A DNA stretch of 64,000 nucleotides from CAYMEK01 sp964389305 (GTDB lineage Bacteria; Spirochaetota; Spirochaetia; SZUA-6; DRHE01). Shown here in pieces: positions 42,350 to 51,992 of the stretch. The position numbers and the translations under genes are program-made. The DNA lies in contig CAYMEK010000001.1 of NCBI GenBank assembly GCA_964389305.1, positions 62,001 to 126,000 of the forward strand, read 5' to 3'. Under the pieces are notes generated by a model. That model did not search any database and was not told where the DNA came from. It worked only from the letters and a program-made list of their open reading frames with translations. Each line of letters starts with the position of its first letter. Position 1 is the stretch's first letter.

Positions 42350-42738
42350 CCTCCCTCCGCATCCCGGACACCTTTTCAGCCTCCGCCGGTTCCCTCTGTC
42401 CTTATCAGTTCAATAAGGAGCGTAGAGGGATCCATAGATCTTGCGGAAGATTCGTTTTTTCAAGCGGCCGTCATCCTCGATGTAGCCTCGGAATACCTCG
42501 TCTGCGTCCTTGCCCGACAGAAGGAACCCGAATCTCTGATCGATCAGACAGTACGTATCTACCCGAGAAATCTATGTATAGTCTTTCCTCCTTGACTATC
42601 CGCCGCGCACCGGACTATAAACCTAGGGTCGCTTGGGTTGTCCTGTGATCCAGCAAAAAACCGGTCGCGAGACGACTTAATCGTTTTTCCAGGCGGAAAG
42701 ATAAAGAACCGGGGTGTATATTAGTTGAACGGACAGGA
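42350..42738. other. Intergenic region between catabolic and polysaccharide clusters
   Basis: 389 bases without an intact gene. It marks the switch from GC-rich catabolic genes to the polysaccharide locus. A minus-strand remnant frame (42410-42571) is described separately. No rho-independent terminator, RNA gene or clear promoter was found. The AT-rich part 42690-42735 probably carries the promoter of the next gene. Confidence 0.5.
42410..42571 (-). pseudogene. Remnant of an unidentified gene (C-terminal fragment)
   Basis: Fifty-three open codons end at a TGA (42412-42410) with plausible protein character (YCLIDQRFGFLLSGKD ... IEDDGRLKKRIFRKIYGS), but there is no ATG/GTG start, and a TAG lies just upstream. 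In another frame the DNA before it reads ARRIVKEERLYIDFSGRY, so a frameshift near 42560 may have broken a longer gene. AAGGAGG occurs upstream at about 42590. Family not recognised. A chance frame remains possible. Confidence 0.3.
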
Positions 42739-43479
42739 ATGATGAGGCTAAACAAATCCATCTGGCGACACGCGTTCCTTGCTTCGTTACTACTGGCTCT
42801 TGCTGCCAACGTGCGTGCAGAGGCTCAGGGTCGAAATAACGAGCTATTCGAAAGCATGGTCCGAGTAGTCCTGGAAAACAATCCTCTGCTGGAATCTCAG
42901 GCGAGGGTAGTAGCAGCCGGCCAGAGGATTCCTGAGCCCCGTTCCACCTTTGCGGTCAGCGGGATAAACCTCAATGCCGGCGCCGGCTTCTGGAACACCG
43001 ATACCAACTCGTTTGATTTCATTCCCACCGTCTCTATGGGTGTGAGCTTCTCGCCTCGTGACCCTTTACGCTCGCTGAATATATTGAGATTGAAAAAAGA
43101 AAAAGAAGACGCAGCTCAGGAGTATCAGGAGACCAAGAACTTGATCATTTCAGATCTCTTCGCCAACGTTAGAGAGATATTGAGGCTGGAGAGTCAAAGA
43201 GAGAGTATGGAAAAGCTCAAGGTATACCTGGAAGACTACAGCGAATTGATAGAACGGCAGGTGAAGGCGGCCGTCGAAGTGCCCGAGCCGGACAAGCTCT
43301 GGGAGCTGAAGGAACGCATTCTGGGCATAGAGGCCGAGCTCGCGGATTTGGAGAACAAGCTGTCCACGATCAGGCTGGAGACGGCCATGAGGCTGGGCGG
43401 GAGCGCATCTGAAGAACTTCTGGGACTTCTGTGGAAGTTGGGCGCACAGCCCTTAGAAAGCGAGCATCCCGGGGGATGA
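42739..43479 (+). CDS. Periplasmic/outer-membrane coiled-coil protein, TolC-like half
   Basis: 246 residues. A signal peptide (residues 5-28, cleavage near VRAEA) points to export. It has the look of one half of an outer-membrane efflux protein: NPLLESQARVVAAGQR, a beta segment with SGINLNAGAGFW ... PTVSMGVSFSP, then long amphipathic helices with coiled-coil heptads (120-220). At about 250 residues it is half the length of TolC. As first gene before the tyrosine kinase it may serve polysaccharide export, and no Wza-type exporter is seen in the window. Assignment is tentative. Confidence 0.72.
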   Translation: MMRLNKSIWRHAFLASLLLALAANVRAEAQGRNNELFESMVRVVLENNPLLESQARVVAAGQRIPEPRSTFAVSGINLNAGAGFWNTDTNSFDFIPTVSMGVSFSPRDPLRSLNILRLKKEKEDAAQEYQETKNLIISDLFANVREILRLESQRESMEKLKVYLEDYSELIERQVKAAVEVPEPDKLWELKERILGIEAELADLENKLSTIRLETAMRLGGSASEELLGLLWKLGAQPLESEHPGG

Positions 43480-43516
43480 AGCCGCCTGTGGTGTACGGAA
43501 TCAAGGGATAGGAATT

Positions 43517-45703
43517 TTGCTACAAGACAGGGAAGATCAGCACACGTTGGTGGACTACTGGAAGGTAGTCTGGCGCAGGAAGTGGCTCGTCGGGTTGTTT
43601 GTCCTGATTACAACACTGGCGACCGTAGGCGTAAGTTTTCTTATGACGCCTATCTATGAAGCTTCTGCAACACTGCATCTGAAGGAACAAAAACCATCTC
43701 TTCTGGGAGGAGATTTTCTCGGCTCGGGGGTTACCGGCCTTTCGACCAGAGAGGAGATCAATACCCAGGTCGAGATCCTGAAGAGCAGAAGCGTTCTGGA
43801 AAAGGTAATAAAGGATCTCGACCTCATCGAGAAGTTTGAAGTTGAGCAAGAGCTTCCTGAGGCGGAGAGATTCCAGTTGGCTTTGGACAAGCTGCGAGCG
43901 GACATCTCTGTTCGTCCTGTTGCCAATACCCGGCTGATCAGAGTCACCCTCAGCTCGAAGGATCCCGAGCTCGCCCGGGATATGGCCAATACCATCTCCA
44001 GTGCTTTTATTGAAAGAGACGTGGAATCCAAACGGGGAGAGGCTAACTCGGTCTTGGCTTTCGTATCAGGGCAGGTGGATGAGGTGAGTGAGAGACTGAT
44101 GACAGCAGAGGAAGATCTGCTCAGATTCAAAGAGGCGGAAGGCATAAGCATACTCAGCGAAGAGGCCAGGCTCAAGGTCGGTCTTCTGGCTCAATTGGAA
44201 AGTTCGTTTCAGGAAGTCAAAGTCGAAAGGGACGTCTTGAACGCCAGAATCGCAGCCGTCTTGAGCCAGATGGGCCCGGTGGTCTCCGCCGAAAGCCCTC
44301 TGGCGGACGCTTCCACCAACGCGGCAGTTAGGAGGATACGGGATCGTTTGGCGGAGGCGCAAATGGAACTGGCGCGTCTGGAAGGCCAGCCGTCTTTGGA
44401 CAACCGGAGGATCACCGAGATCAAGGATCAAATCGAATCCCTGAAGAGTGAAATTCAAATCGAGATCGAGAGCATCCTAACGTCTGGCGGGTCACCAGCA
44501 GTGAGCTCGGGTTTGCAGATGAGATTGGCCGAGTACGAATCTCAGAACATCGTTTTGGCTGCCCGGGAGGATGCCTTGGGAAATCTCATCAACGTTCACG
44601 AAAGAGAAATCAATAAACTCCCGGCTCGCGAGATCAGCCTTGTCCGGCTTGAAAGAGCGCGGAGGATAAACGATGAGCTTTATGCCGCTCTTATGAGAGC
44701 TAAGAATGAGGCGCAAATCGAGGCAGCAAGCCAAATAGCCAACATAGACGTGGTGGATTCGGCTGTGACACCCCTGAAACCGGTACGTCCGAGGAAAACA
44801 GATAATGGAATCATAGCGCTGGTTGTCAGCCTGTTATTGGGAGTAGTTCTGGCCTTTTTCCTCGAATATTTGGACAACACGGTCAAAACAGAAGATGAAG
44901 TCAGGAAGCTTTTGGGGATCCCCATCATCGGGATAATACCTCACTTCGACCTGGACGGTCATAGAGATGGGCGTGTGCGGAGAAACAGGAAGGCCGAACA
45001 CTTCGCATTGGTGTCAAAGGAGGATCCAGAATCGCCTTTCGCCGAAGCGTTTCGGATGGTTCGAACAAATCTTCAGTTCGTCGACCTGGACAAGGGACTG
45101 AGAACCATAGTGGTGACCAGCCCGATTCCTGGCGACGGAAAAACCACGGTGGCAGCAAATATAGCCATCGCACTGGCCGTCCACGAGGAAAAAGTTTTAG
45201 TCGTGGATGCAGACTTCCGAATACCGGCCATCCATAAGATCTTTGATCTTCCGGGTTCTCCCGGTGTTACGAACATCCTTTCAGAGGGCAGAAGTTATCA
45301 AAGTGTCATCCACAAGATCGAGGGTGTGGTTAACTTGGATGTTCTCACCACCGGGCCGATTCCTGCAAACTCATCTGGGCTCCTAACCTCCTCTAAAATG
45401 AAAAAGCTTATCGAAGAGCTGAAGGAGAATTATGATCGAGTCATCTTCGATGTTCCTCCTGTCCTGGTGGCAACGGATGCTCTCGATCTGGCTTCGATTT
45501 TGGATGGTACACTTCTGGTTCTGAGATTAGGCGAAATAGATAGAAGGGCTGTGAGAAGGATGAGAGATATCCTGGATACTGCTAAGATCAGAATTCTCGG
45601 CGGCGTGTTGAACAGCGTGGACGTCCGGGACAACAGGTATGGATATGGTTATTACTATTATTACCAAACGGCGGAGAGAAAAAGCGGTTCGAAAGAGAGC
45701 TGA
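43517..45703 (+). CDS. Wzz-type chain-length regulator / BY-kinase (tyrosine autokinase)
   Basis: 728 residues. Start TTG 43517 after GGATAGGA. The Wzz domain with a first membrane helix at 25-45 is followed by long periplasmic coiled coils (150-390) and a second helix at about 430-455. The cytoplasmic kinase has Walker A GDGKTT (Lys542), Walker A' VLVVDADFR and Walker B VIFDVPPVL. The C-terminus ends in a tyrosine cluster (YGYGYYYYY), the autophosphorylation tail. The fused form is usual in Gram-negative bacteria. It governs polymerisation and export of the polysaccharide encoded downstream. Confidence 0.95.
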   Translation: MLQDREDQHTLVDYWKVVWRRKWLVGLFVLITTLATVGVSFLMTPIYEASATLHLKEQKPSLLGGDFLGSGVTGLSTREEINTQVEILKSRSVLEKVIKDLDLIEKFEVEQELPEAERFQLALDKLRADISVRPVANTRLIRVTLSSKDPELARDMANTISSAFIERDVESKRGEANSVLAFVSGQVDEVSERLMTAEEDLLRFKEAEGISILSEEARLKVGLLAQLESSFQEVKVERDVLNARIAAVLSQMGPVVSAESPLADASTNAAVRRIRDRLAEAQMELARLEGQPSLDNRRITEIKDQIESLKSEIQIEIESILTSGGSPAVSSGLQMRLAEYESQNIVLAAREDALGNLINVHEREINKLPAREISLVRLERARRINDELYAALMRAKNEAQIEAASQIANIDVVDSAVTPLKPVRPRKTDNGIIALVVSLLLGVVLAFFLEYLDNTVKTEDEVRKLLGIPIIGIIPHFDLDGHRDGRVRRNRKAEHFALVSKEDPESPFAEAFRMVRTNLQFVDLDKGLRTIVVTSPIPGDGKTTVAANIAIALAVHEEKVLVVDADFRIPAIHKIFDLPGSPGVTNILSEGRSYQSVIHKIEGVVNLDVLTTGPIPANSSGLLTSSKMKKLIEELKENYDRVIFDVPPVLVATDALDLASILDGTLLVLRLGEIDRRAVRRMRDILDTAKIRILGGVLNSVDVRDNRYGYGYYYYYQTAERKSGSKES

Positions 45704-46428
45704 TGGCAACCGATGAGGTCCAAAGAATCAAAGAGGCATACGCCAGACGCGACTCTGTAGGTAAAAGCAGGCTCTATTCGTATTTCAATCCCGCATCGCT
45801 TTTCCTCAGCCAGCAGAGAGACAGAGCTATTATCGATACGCTGAGTAAAAGTGGATTCGAAGATTTGGAAGAGAGAAAAATCCTCGATGTGGGTTGTGGG
45901 ACAGGGGGTGTTCTGAGAGATTTCGTGAAGTACGGCGCCAAACCAGAAAACTGCTACGGAATCGATTTGCTGCCGGATAGGATCAATGCTGCAAGGAGTT
46001 CGAGTCCCAATATTTCTTTTTCTTGCGGCAATGCGGAAACACTGCCTTACGAAAGCAGGTGTTTTGACATTATCATTTGTTTCACTCTGTTTACTTCCGT
46101 CCTCGATAAAGCAATGAAACAAAAAATAGCTAGGGAGATATTGAGAGTATTGAAATCGGGTGGAATCGTTTTGTGGTACGATTATCATATGAATAATCCC
46201 CGGAATCCTGATGTAAGAGGTGTTGTAAAAAAGGAAATTTTTGAGCTTTTCTCCGGGTGTGAGATTCTGTTGATGAGAACAACGTTGGCTCCTCCCCTTA
46301 CAAGGGCAATAGCGCCTCACTCTTTTCTTGCCTGTTACTTTCTTGAAAAGATGAAGCTCTTTAATACCCACTATATTGGCTACATAAGAAAGCTGAAAGC
46401 TAACGGCGCAACGGATGTTACTACCTAG
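45703..46428 (+). CDS. Class I SAM-dependent methyltransferase
   Basis: 241 residues. SAM-binding motif I ILDVGCGTGGVLRDFVKYG, acidic loop GIDLLPDRI, and NAETLPYESRCFDIIICFTLF are present (Methyltransf_11 type). It starts on the last base of the kinase stop codon (TGATG), so it is translationally coupled. Sugar or lipid-linked glycan methylation is likely from context, perhaps as a chain terminator. Base composition is more AT-rich than upstream. Confidence 0.88.
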   Translation: MATDEVQRIKEAYARRDSVGKSRLYSYFNPASLFLSQQRDRAIIDTLSKSGFEDLEERKILDVGCGTGGVLRDFVKYGAKPENCYGIDLLPDRINAARSSSPNISFSCGNAETLPYESRCFDIIICFTLFTSVLDKAMKQKIAREILRVLKSGGIVLWYDYHMNNPRNPDVRGVVKKEIFELFSGCEILLMRTTLAPPLTRAIAPHSFLACYFLEKMKLFNTHYIGYIRKLKANGATDVTT

Positions 46429-47124
46429 ATGAAAGCGGTAATCCTGGCCGGGGGAAAGGGTACCAGACTCAGACCCTACTCCATGTTCATTCCCAAACCT
46501 CTAGTGCCCGTCGGAGACAGGCCGATTCTGGAGATATTGATCAAGCAGTTGCGACGACGCGGCGTCCACGAAGTTGTTGTATGTGTCAATCACCTGGCCG
46601 AAGCAATCATGTCTTACTTCCGTGACGGAAGCAGATTCGACGTTCAAATAGAATATTCCCTGGAAGATACGCCGTTGAGCACTGTGGCTCCCATAAAATT
46701 GCTAAAGAGGTTACCGGAGAACTTTCTTGTAGTGAATGGCGATCTCTTAACCGACCTGGATTTTTCAACCCTTTTCGAATATCACCTCGAGAAAAAAGGA
46801 CTGCTCACTGTAGCAGTTCACAGGAGAAAGATAAACATCGATTTTGGTGTAGTGGAAATAGATGAAGAGAAGAACGTTGCGGTGGGATTCAAGGAAAAAC
46901 CGGACTATGATCTCAATGCCAGCATGGGCGTCTATGTTTTCAACAGACGACTGTTGGACTATATACCATATTACAAACCTTTTGGTTTTGACAATTTGAT
47001 GAGTCTTCTATTAGCCCAAAAGCAGCCAATCCACATCTATCGATACGAAGGGTATTGGCTAGATATCGGCAGACCCGATGACTACGAAAAAGCCATCGGA
47101 GACATAGAACATCTGGAGCTGTGA
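46429..47124 (+). CDS. Sugar-phosphate nucleotidyltransferase
   Basis: 231 residues. The N-terminal signature AVILAGGKGTRLRPYSMFIPKPLVPVGDRPILE is that of the NTP_transferase family (GlmU/RfbA/mannose-1-phosphate guanylyltransferase-like), with VVNGDLLTDLDF for metal binding and GYWLDIGRPDDYEKA at the end. It activates a sugar 1-phosphate to an NDP-sugar. The identity of base and sugar cannot be told. It starts directly after the methyltransferase stop, ends the plus-strand operon and converges on the next gene (12-base gap). Confidence 0.92.
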   Translation: MKAVILAGGKGTRLRPYSMFIPKPLVPVGDRPILEILIKQLRRRGVHEVVVCVNHLAEAIMSYFRDGSRFDVQIEYSLEDTPLSTVAPIKLLKRLPENFLVVNGDLLTDLDFSTLFEYHLEKKGLLTVAVHRRKINIDFGVVEIDEEKNVAVGFKEKPDYDLNASMGVYVFNRRLLDYIPYYKPFGFDNLMSLLLAQKQPIHIYRYEGYWLDIGRPDDYEKAIGDIEHLEL

Positions 47125-47136
47125 CAGAATTTTATA

Positions 47137-48336
47137 CTACATTTTCTGATCTAGATTTCTGTTTTTTTCCAGATGGTCCAGCTCTGGTACAGCTATTCTG
47201 ATGGCATCGAGAATGTCTTCTTTGCGCCACTTATCGCCTTCTTTGATCTTCTCAATCTCATCAATCGCTTTGAGGACACCTTTGTCACCGTCGGTTTCTG
47301 ATTGGTGTATTACGCCGATCTTATGATACCGGTCGAAATCGACTCCCTCGTTTGCGTCAAAGAATTGCTCATTCTTTTTCTCCCCAGAGGTGTCACTTTT
47401 CGATAGATAAACTGGCCATTTTTTTGACTGCGAGCGTAGATGGCTGGCTGCTTGTTTTGCTTCCCTTTCCGTATAAAAGACCTGTGCTTTATATCCCTTT
47501 GAGCTCAAAAAAAGTTCAGCCAAATCGTAAAACGAGACGAGATCGTTGTTTTCCTCCATTTTGGGGAAATAGACATCCCGATTGTCGCCGCAGATGCATG
47601 ACAACAGACAGAGCTGAGCCGCCTCCTCATGGGAGATGAAATACCTCCTGATATCCAACGGAACCGGTAGAGGCTGCCTCTTGGAAAAACGCTTCTGAAA
47701 GCTGTACAGGAGGCTTCCATCGGAGAAGGCGACATTGGCGAAACGCGCAGTAGAGCAGGGCACGGTTTTCGAATAAACGTGGAGCAATCGTTCCATGAAT
47801 CTCTTGGTTGCACCCATCAGACTTACGGGATTGACAGCTTTGTCGGTTGACACGGAAAAGAGCTTCTTCACGGCCTGGTTTTCAAGAGCATCCAGGAGTT
47901 GCTTGAGGTAGAGGACATTCGTATTGTACATGCGTATGAGGCTGTACGGATCCTTTTCAGATCGTACGTGCTTCATAGCGGCAAGATTCAGAACATAATC
48001 GTATTCTTTTTCCGATTGCAGGAACCGGCGGAATTCCAATGAGCCCAAATCCAACGGCATAGCCTTGAAATCCGATAGTAATGGCCTTACTGATGATCTC
48101 AGGTCTCTTACCAACTCCACCAGATTGTTTTCGCTGACGTCCACTAGGTGCAGACAAGTCAATTGATAGTCTGAGAGTTGTTTTGCTACAGAAGAACCGA
48201 TAGATCCCGCCGCGCCTATTACCAACACCCTGGAGCCGCTTAGGGATTGTGATAGTTTTTCCTGATGCATCTCAAAGTCAGAGGAGAATAAAGACCGATC
48301 TCTCTTCAGGATTTGTTTGGTAAGGATATCGCCCAT
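47137..48336 (-). CDS. SDR-family NDP-sugar dehydratase/epimerase (CapD-like, soluble)
   Basis: 399 residues from ATG 48336, 3 bases after the sugar transferase stop. The frame runs 20 codons further upstream but overlaps that gene. The Rossmann motif GAAGSIGSSVAKQL, LNLAAMKHVRSEKDPYS and STDKAVNPVSLMGATKRFMERL are those of the Polysacc_synt_2 (CapD/PglF/FlaA1) group, where Met replaces the SDR tyrosine as is normal there. The transmembrane half of PglF is missing, and a hydrophilic tail of about 100 residues is added. Probably a UDP-HexNAc 4,6-dehydratase. It stands with a DegT aminotransferase and a PglC-like transferase. Confidence 0.85.
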   Translation of the reverse strand: MGDILTKQILKRDRSLFSSDFEMHQEKLSQSLSGSRVLVIGAAGSIGSSVAKQLSDYQLTCLHLVDVSENNLVELVRDLRSSVRPLLSDFKAMPLDLGSLEFRRFLQSEKEYDYVLNLAAMKHVRSEKDPYSLIRMYNTNVLYLKQLLDALENQAVKKLFSVSTDKAVNPVSLMGATKRFMERLLHVYSKTVPCSTARFANVAFSDGSLLYSFQKRFSKRQPLPVPLDIRRYFISHEEAAQLCLLSCICGDNRDVYFPKMEENNDLVSFYDLAELFLSSKGYKAQVFYTEREAKQAASHLRSQSKKWPVYLSKSDTSGEKKNEQFFDANEGVDFDRYHKIGVIHQSETDGDKGVLKAIDEIEKIKEGDKWRKEDILDAIRIAVPELDHLEKNRNLDQKM

Positions 48337-48338
48337 TA

Positions 48339-48962
48339 TCACCCCGTTTTCGCTAATCGCTTCCTGAGAGGCTTCAATAAAACAGATACGATACACCTGC
48401 CAAGAATGGCAAAGTCATAGAATAAACTTGCATTTTTGATATATTTAATATCATTTTTGATTTTGACAGGCAGTATCTCTTTGAGATAATATGATTCAAC
48501 ATCCTTATCCTCCGACAACAACATTGCCTCATTAATGAACAACCATTGATTCACACCAAATATCCCTTGTTTTACCTTAAGAACCTGGGAATATCCATTC
48601 CCATACTTGCGTACGAAGTCAGGAGTATCCGGCCTTGGTCCGACTATCGACATGTCACCCTTTAGGACATTCAGAAACTGGGGAAGCTCATTGAGTTTGT
48701 ATTCCTCCAGAAACTTGCCTATACCGGTCAATCTCTTGTCATTGCTCAGCGAAAAAGCAGGCCCTTTTTTGCCTGGATTATGACAGAATTTCCTGAACTT
48801 ATACATGTTGAAAGGAATCTTGTCTTGGCCGACCCTTACTTGTTTGTAGAAGACCGGTCCTCTTGAGTCGAGCTTTATCAACACAGAGATTATCAGAAAA
48901 ACCGGAGCTAGATAAAAAAGCGCCAGAGAAGAGGCTACTATGTCAAATACCCGTTTCAACAT
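48339..48962 (-). CDS. Initiating sugar transferase (PglC/WcaJ family, short form)
   Basis: 207 residues of the bacterial sugar-transferase domain: re-entrant membrane helix at 5-30 (VFDIVASSLALFYLAPVFLIISVLIKLDS), then GPVFYKQVRVGQDKIPFNMYKFRKF, YKLNELPQFLNVLKGDMSIVGPRPDTP. The catalytic Asp-Glu pair typical of PglC is shifted (here KLNELPQ keeps the Glu). It transfers a phospho-sugar from UDP to undecaprenyl phosphate and so begins the repeat unit. It overlaps the aminotransferase gene by 7 bases. Confidence 0.9.
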   Translation of the reverse strand: MLKRVFDIVASSLALFYLAPVFLIISVLIKLDSRGPVFYKQVRVGQDKIPFNMYKFRKFCHNPGKKGPAFSLSNDKRLTGIGKFLEEYKLNELPQFLNVLKGDMSIVGPRPDTPDFVRKYGNGYSQVLKVKQGIFGVNQWLFINEAMLLSEDKDVESYYLKEILPVKIKNDIKYIKNASLFYDFAILGRCIVSVLLKPLRKRLAKTG

Positions 48963-50086
48963 CGCATCGCTTCAATCAGACTCGATGTAACAAAGTGAAC
49001 ATCCTTTTCCGACATATTTGGATATAATGGTAACGTTATCTCGCGGTAGCCAAGATCTTCGGTTACCGATAGATCGGCATGATTCGTGCCGATAAACTCT
49101 CTGAACTGATGCACCGGAGGATAATGAATGCTGGTTTGAATGCCCCGTTCCTTCATTTTCTGCATAATCTGCAGCCGTTTGTTTCCCGAGGGTGAGAAGA
49201 CCGGCATTATATGATCCACGCCTTCTGATTTCTCGTAGTCTATGAAGGGCAGGTCAAGCTCCGTATCGTTAAGAAGTTTTCTATATATCTCAACGATTTC
49301 CCGTCTTTTGGAGTTCATGGATTCAAGTTTTGCCAATTGTACCAATCCAATAGCGGCTCTGATTTCGTCAAGTCGATAGTTGAATCCTGTTTCAAGTACA
49401 TCATAGCTGTGGGCATGCCCTTCATAGCGATCTAGGGTGTTTGTCGTCATCCCGTGGGACCGCAACAGTTTCATTTTTTCGTACAACGCCTTTGTATGTG
49501 TAAGGATCGCTCCGCCCTCCCCCATGCTAAGATTCTTATTCGAAAAAAAAGAAAAACACCCTGCGTCACCCCATGTACCAAGATGCTTTCCATTCCATTT
49601 AGCTCCTGGGCAGTGGGCGCAGTCTTCAACGAGTTTCAGGTTGTACTTTTCGACCAAAGCGGTGAATCTATCCATGTCGCACGGATACCCGGCGTAGTGA
49701 ACTACCACCACGGCTCTCGTTCTTGGAGTGATCAATGATTCTACTTTCGCTGGATCAAGAACAGGTCTGCGCGCACTGATGATATCGCCAAAAACGGGAA
49801 TCGCGTTCAGATATTTTATTGCGTGAACCGTAGCCACGAATGTAAAGCTGGGAACAATGACCTCATCGTTGGGGCGTATGCCGACGCCTCTCAGAGCAAG
49901 ATGGAGCGCCGCCGTACCCGAGCTTACCGTAAGACAATGTTTTGAGTTCAGGTGTTCCCCGAATTCCTTTTCGAACTTCTGATTTTCCGCACCAAGAGTA
50001 AGCCAACCGCTCGTAAGAACTCGGTCTACAGCGGATGCTTCTTTCTCGTCAAAATGGATTTTGAATAATGGTATGTTCCACTTCAT
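48956..50086 (-). CDS. DegT/DnrJ/EryC1/StrS aminotransferase
   Basis: 376 residues. PLP-dependent sugar aminotransferase: SSGTAALHLALRGVGI, EVIVPSFTFVATVHAI, VVVVHYAGYPCDM, EDCAHCPGA, and the PLP lysine in FFSNKNLSMGEGG. It would aminate the 4-keto sugar made by the adjacent dehydratase. No matching acetyltransferase is seen, so the final sugar is open. Its start overlaps the radical-SAM gene stop by 4 bases. Confidence 0.93.
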   Translation of the reverse strand: MKWNIPLFKIHFDEKEASAVDRVLTSGWLTLGAENQKFEKEFGEHLNSKHCLTVSSGTAALHLALRGVGIRPNDEVIVPSFTFVATVHAIKYLNAIPVFGDIISARRPVLDPAKVESLITPRTRAVVVVHYAGYPCDMDRFTALVEKYNLKLVEDCAHCPGAKWNGKHLGTWGDAGCFSFFSNKNLSMGEGGAILTHTKALYEKMKLLRSHGMTTNTLDRYEGHAHSYDVLETGFNYRLDEIRAAIGLVQLAKLESMNSKRREIVEIYRKLLNDTELDLPFIDYEKSEGVDHIMPVFSPSGNKRLQIMQKMKERGIQTSIHYPPVHQFREFIGTNHADLSVTEDLGYREITLPLYPNMSEKDVHFVTSSLIEAMRC

Positions 50087-51684
50087 TTTGAATTTTTGCG
50101 AAAATTAAGTCTTAATGATCTTGGAGATTGTTGTCCGCTCAGCTTACGATTGAAATAGGTATATAAGCTCACTGCCCGCGTGAAATACCTAGGGAACCTC
50201 TGACGCAGCCATTCTGCTAGCTTCATCCTAAGTACTGCTCTTCTGTATATTCTGTTTACAATTAGCTCGCTTGATTTGTCATCTGCTCCAGATTCTATGA
50301 GAACATCTATCTCTTTATTCTTATACAAGGGAATAACATTCTTAATTAATCGCCTCCAATATAATGGTGTCTTATAAGCGTTTGGTCTTGTGGCAATGAA
50401 CATAGATTCATAGGCATCGGCAGCGAAGTCATTTAGAAGACCATCCTTCACTACCCGATTATAAAAATCCGTTCCAGGGAAGGGTGTCATGCTATAAGCA
50501 AGAACTTTAAACGGTCGTGAAAGCTGGTTAAGTGTTCTCGCTACCTCCCTAAGATCTTCTTCTGTTTCATAAACTACGTCTAAAATCACATCGACCACAA
50601 AGATTATGTTCACTTTTTCCATAAGGCGACAAGCCTTCAAAAAGCTCTCATTGTTCTCCTTACGGTTGTATATTTCCGAATTCATACGTTCCGAACCTTG
50701 CAGTCCGATGCTTACGTATCTTAGTCCTGCGTTTTTCAACATGACCAGTCGTTCTTCTGAACAAAACCGTGGCATAATACGAGCGACGAATGGCCACCCA
50801 AATTCCCTTCCATATTTTGAACAAAATTCTGCGACCCATTCGTCAGAACCCATGAAAAAAGAATCATCTTGTATATTTACTCCACAAAGAAACGGCAACT
50901 TGCTCTTTGCGTACTGTAATTCAGCTATTATTCGATCTACAGAAGCGCGACGAAGTTTGTGTTTGTTAACATTACAACAGTAACTACATCTGTAAGGACA
51001 TCCTCTCGTTGTTGTCAAGTAATAGTATTCTCCCCCCCATCCAGACAACTTTCTGAAAACAGATTCTGACATTTGTTGTATTGTCGTACTAGATATTACA
51101 AAGTGATCTTCATGCTCATAATCTGGGAAAGGTAAGAGGTCCAAATCAATAAAAGCATCGCTCATAATTTCGTTTTTGATTATGTTCCCGTTTTTTTTAT
51201 ATATTAGACCGCTGATTTTTTCATTGGATTCGTTGCTAATGATATCCATAAGCGGCCTTTCTCCGGGCCCCATAACTGCATAATCGACACCTTCAAACAA
51301 ACTCTCCTCCGGGCAAACGGTAGGATGTACCCCACCGGCAATTATGCATCCCTGCCAGCCAGCTTTGCGTAAATATAGAACTAGTTCTTTAAATGCGCGG
51401 AAGTGTCCTGTCATCAAGTAACAACCAAAGTGAGTAGCTTGATGTTTATTTAGGAATTGGAGAACCATACCCTTTTGGATTTCAGTTAATCGAGGCAATG
51501 AGTTGAATCCTCTATTATCGATAATTGGGAAGAGTATCTTTGTCTTGATTCCCTTTCCTTTTGTAAAGGATGAAAGATATCTTATCGACAATCCTCGAAT
51601 GCTTCCCAAATCGCCAAGAACTAAACTAACATTTTTATAAATACCTGAACCAATATTCGCTACTGAATTATTGTCTATGTCCAT
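50083..51684 (-). CDS. B12-binding radical SAM protein
   Basis: 533 residues. A cobalamin-binding-like N-terminal domain (about 15-150, with the loop GGVHPTVCPEESLFEGVDYAVMGPGE typical of B12 radical-SAM enzymes) precedes the radical SAM core with Cys229, Cys233 and Cys236 (RGCPYRCSYCC) and a GLQG-like motif (YVSIGLQGSERMN). Members perform methylations or rearrangements on unactivated carbons. Here a sugar or lipid substrate is likely. The last 70 codons are duplicated 3 kb upstream (53058-53290, 97% identical) in a broken gene. The gene is more AT-rich than the left half of the window. Confidence 0.9.
   Translation of the reverse strand: MDIDNNSVANIGSGIYKNVSLVLGDLGSIRGLSIRYLSSFTKGKGIKTKILFPIIDNRGFNSLPRLTEIQKGMVLQFLNKHQATHFGCYLMTGHFRAFKELVLYLRKAGWQGCIIAGGVHPTVCPEESLFEGVDYAVMGPGERPLMDIISNESNEKISGLIYKKNGNIIKNEIMSDAFIDLDLLPFPDYEHEDHFVISSTTIQQMSESVFRKLSGWGGEYYYLTTTRGCPYRCSYCCNVNKHKLRRASVDRIIAELQYAKSKLPFLCGVNIQDDSFFMGSDEWVAEFCSKYGREFGWPFVARIMPRFCSEERLVMLKNAGLRYVSIGLQGSERMNSEIYNRKENNESFLKACRLMEKVNIIFVVDVILDVVYETEEDLREVARTLNQLSRPFKVLAYSMTPFPGTDFYNRVVKDGLLNDFAADAYESMFIATRPNAYKTPLYWRRLIKNVIPLYKNKEIDVLIESGADDKSSELIVNRIYRRAVLRMKLAEWLRQRFPRYFTRAVSLYTYFNRKLSGQQSPRSLRLNFRKNSK
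50088..50320. repeat. Direct repeat, copy 1 (3' end of the radical SAM gene)
   Basis: 233 bases matching 53058-53290 in the same orientation at a constant offset of 2970, with about 7 mismatches. This copy is the intact C-terminal coding part of the radical SAM gene. The mismatches are few but include amino-acid changes, so the duplication is recent though not immediate. Confidence 0.92.
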
Positions 51685-51992
51685 TTTTTTCCTGTGTTAG
51701 GCCAAAATTGACTGGTTTGGTAATCACTTTCCAGAGACAGAAGACCAATGCCACAGTATCTGATAGGTAAACCTTCGGGATAATTTATCTATTCGTTGAT
51801 TGGAGCACCGAATAATGTTATCAGCCAACCAGTCGCAGGAATTCGGTTTACAGCAGATTGTGTTTCTCGTCATATTCAAGTTTAAACAGTAGGAATGGTC
51901 ACATTTGAATGATCGCCTTTTCCAAAGTATACAAAGATATAATTATTGATCACCTATTTGACAGGTCTGTATATCGATATAAATCTATTTTC
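51685..51992. other. Spacer between radical SAM gene and glycosyltransferase remnant
   Basis: 308 bases, AT-rich, no supported gene. It probably holds the radical SAM promoter (minus strand). A stretch at about 51730-51762 (CCAGAGACAGAAGACC...) resembles 53388-53416 (CCAGACGCAGAAGAC...), which lies beyond the second repeat copy and may be a trace of a duplicated upstream region. Confidence 0.5.
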
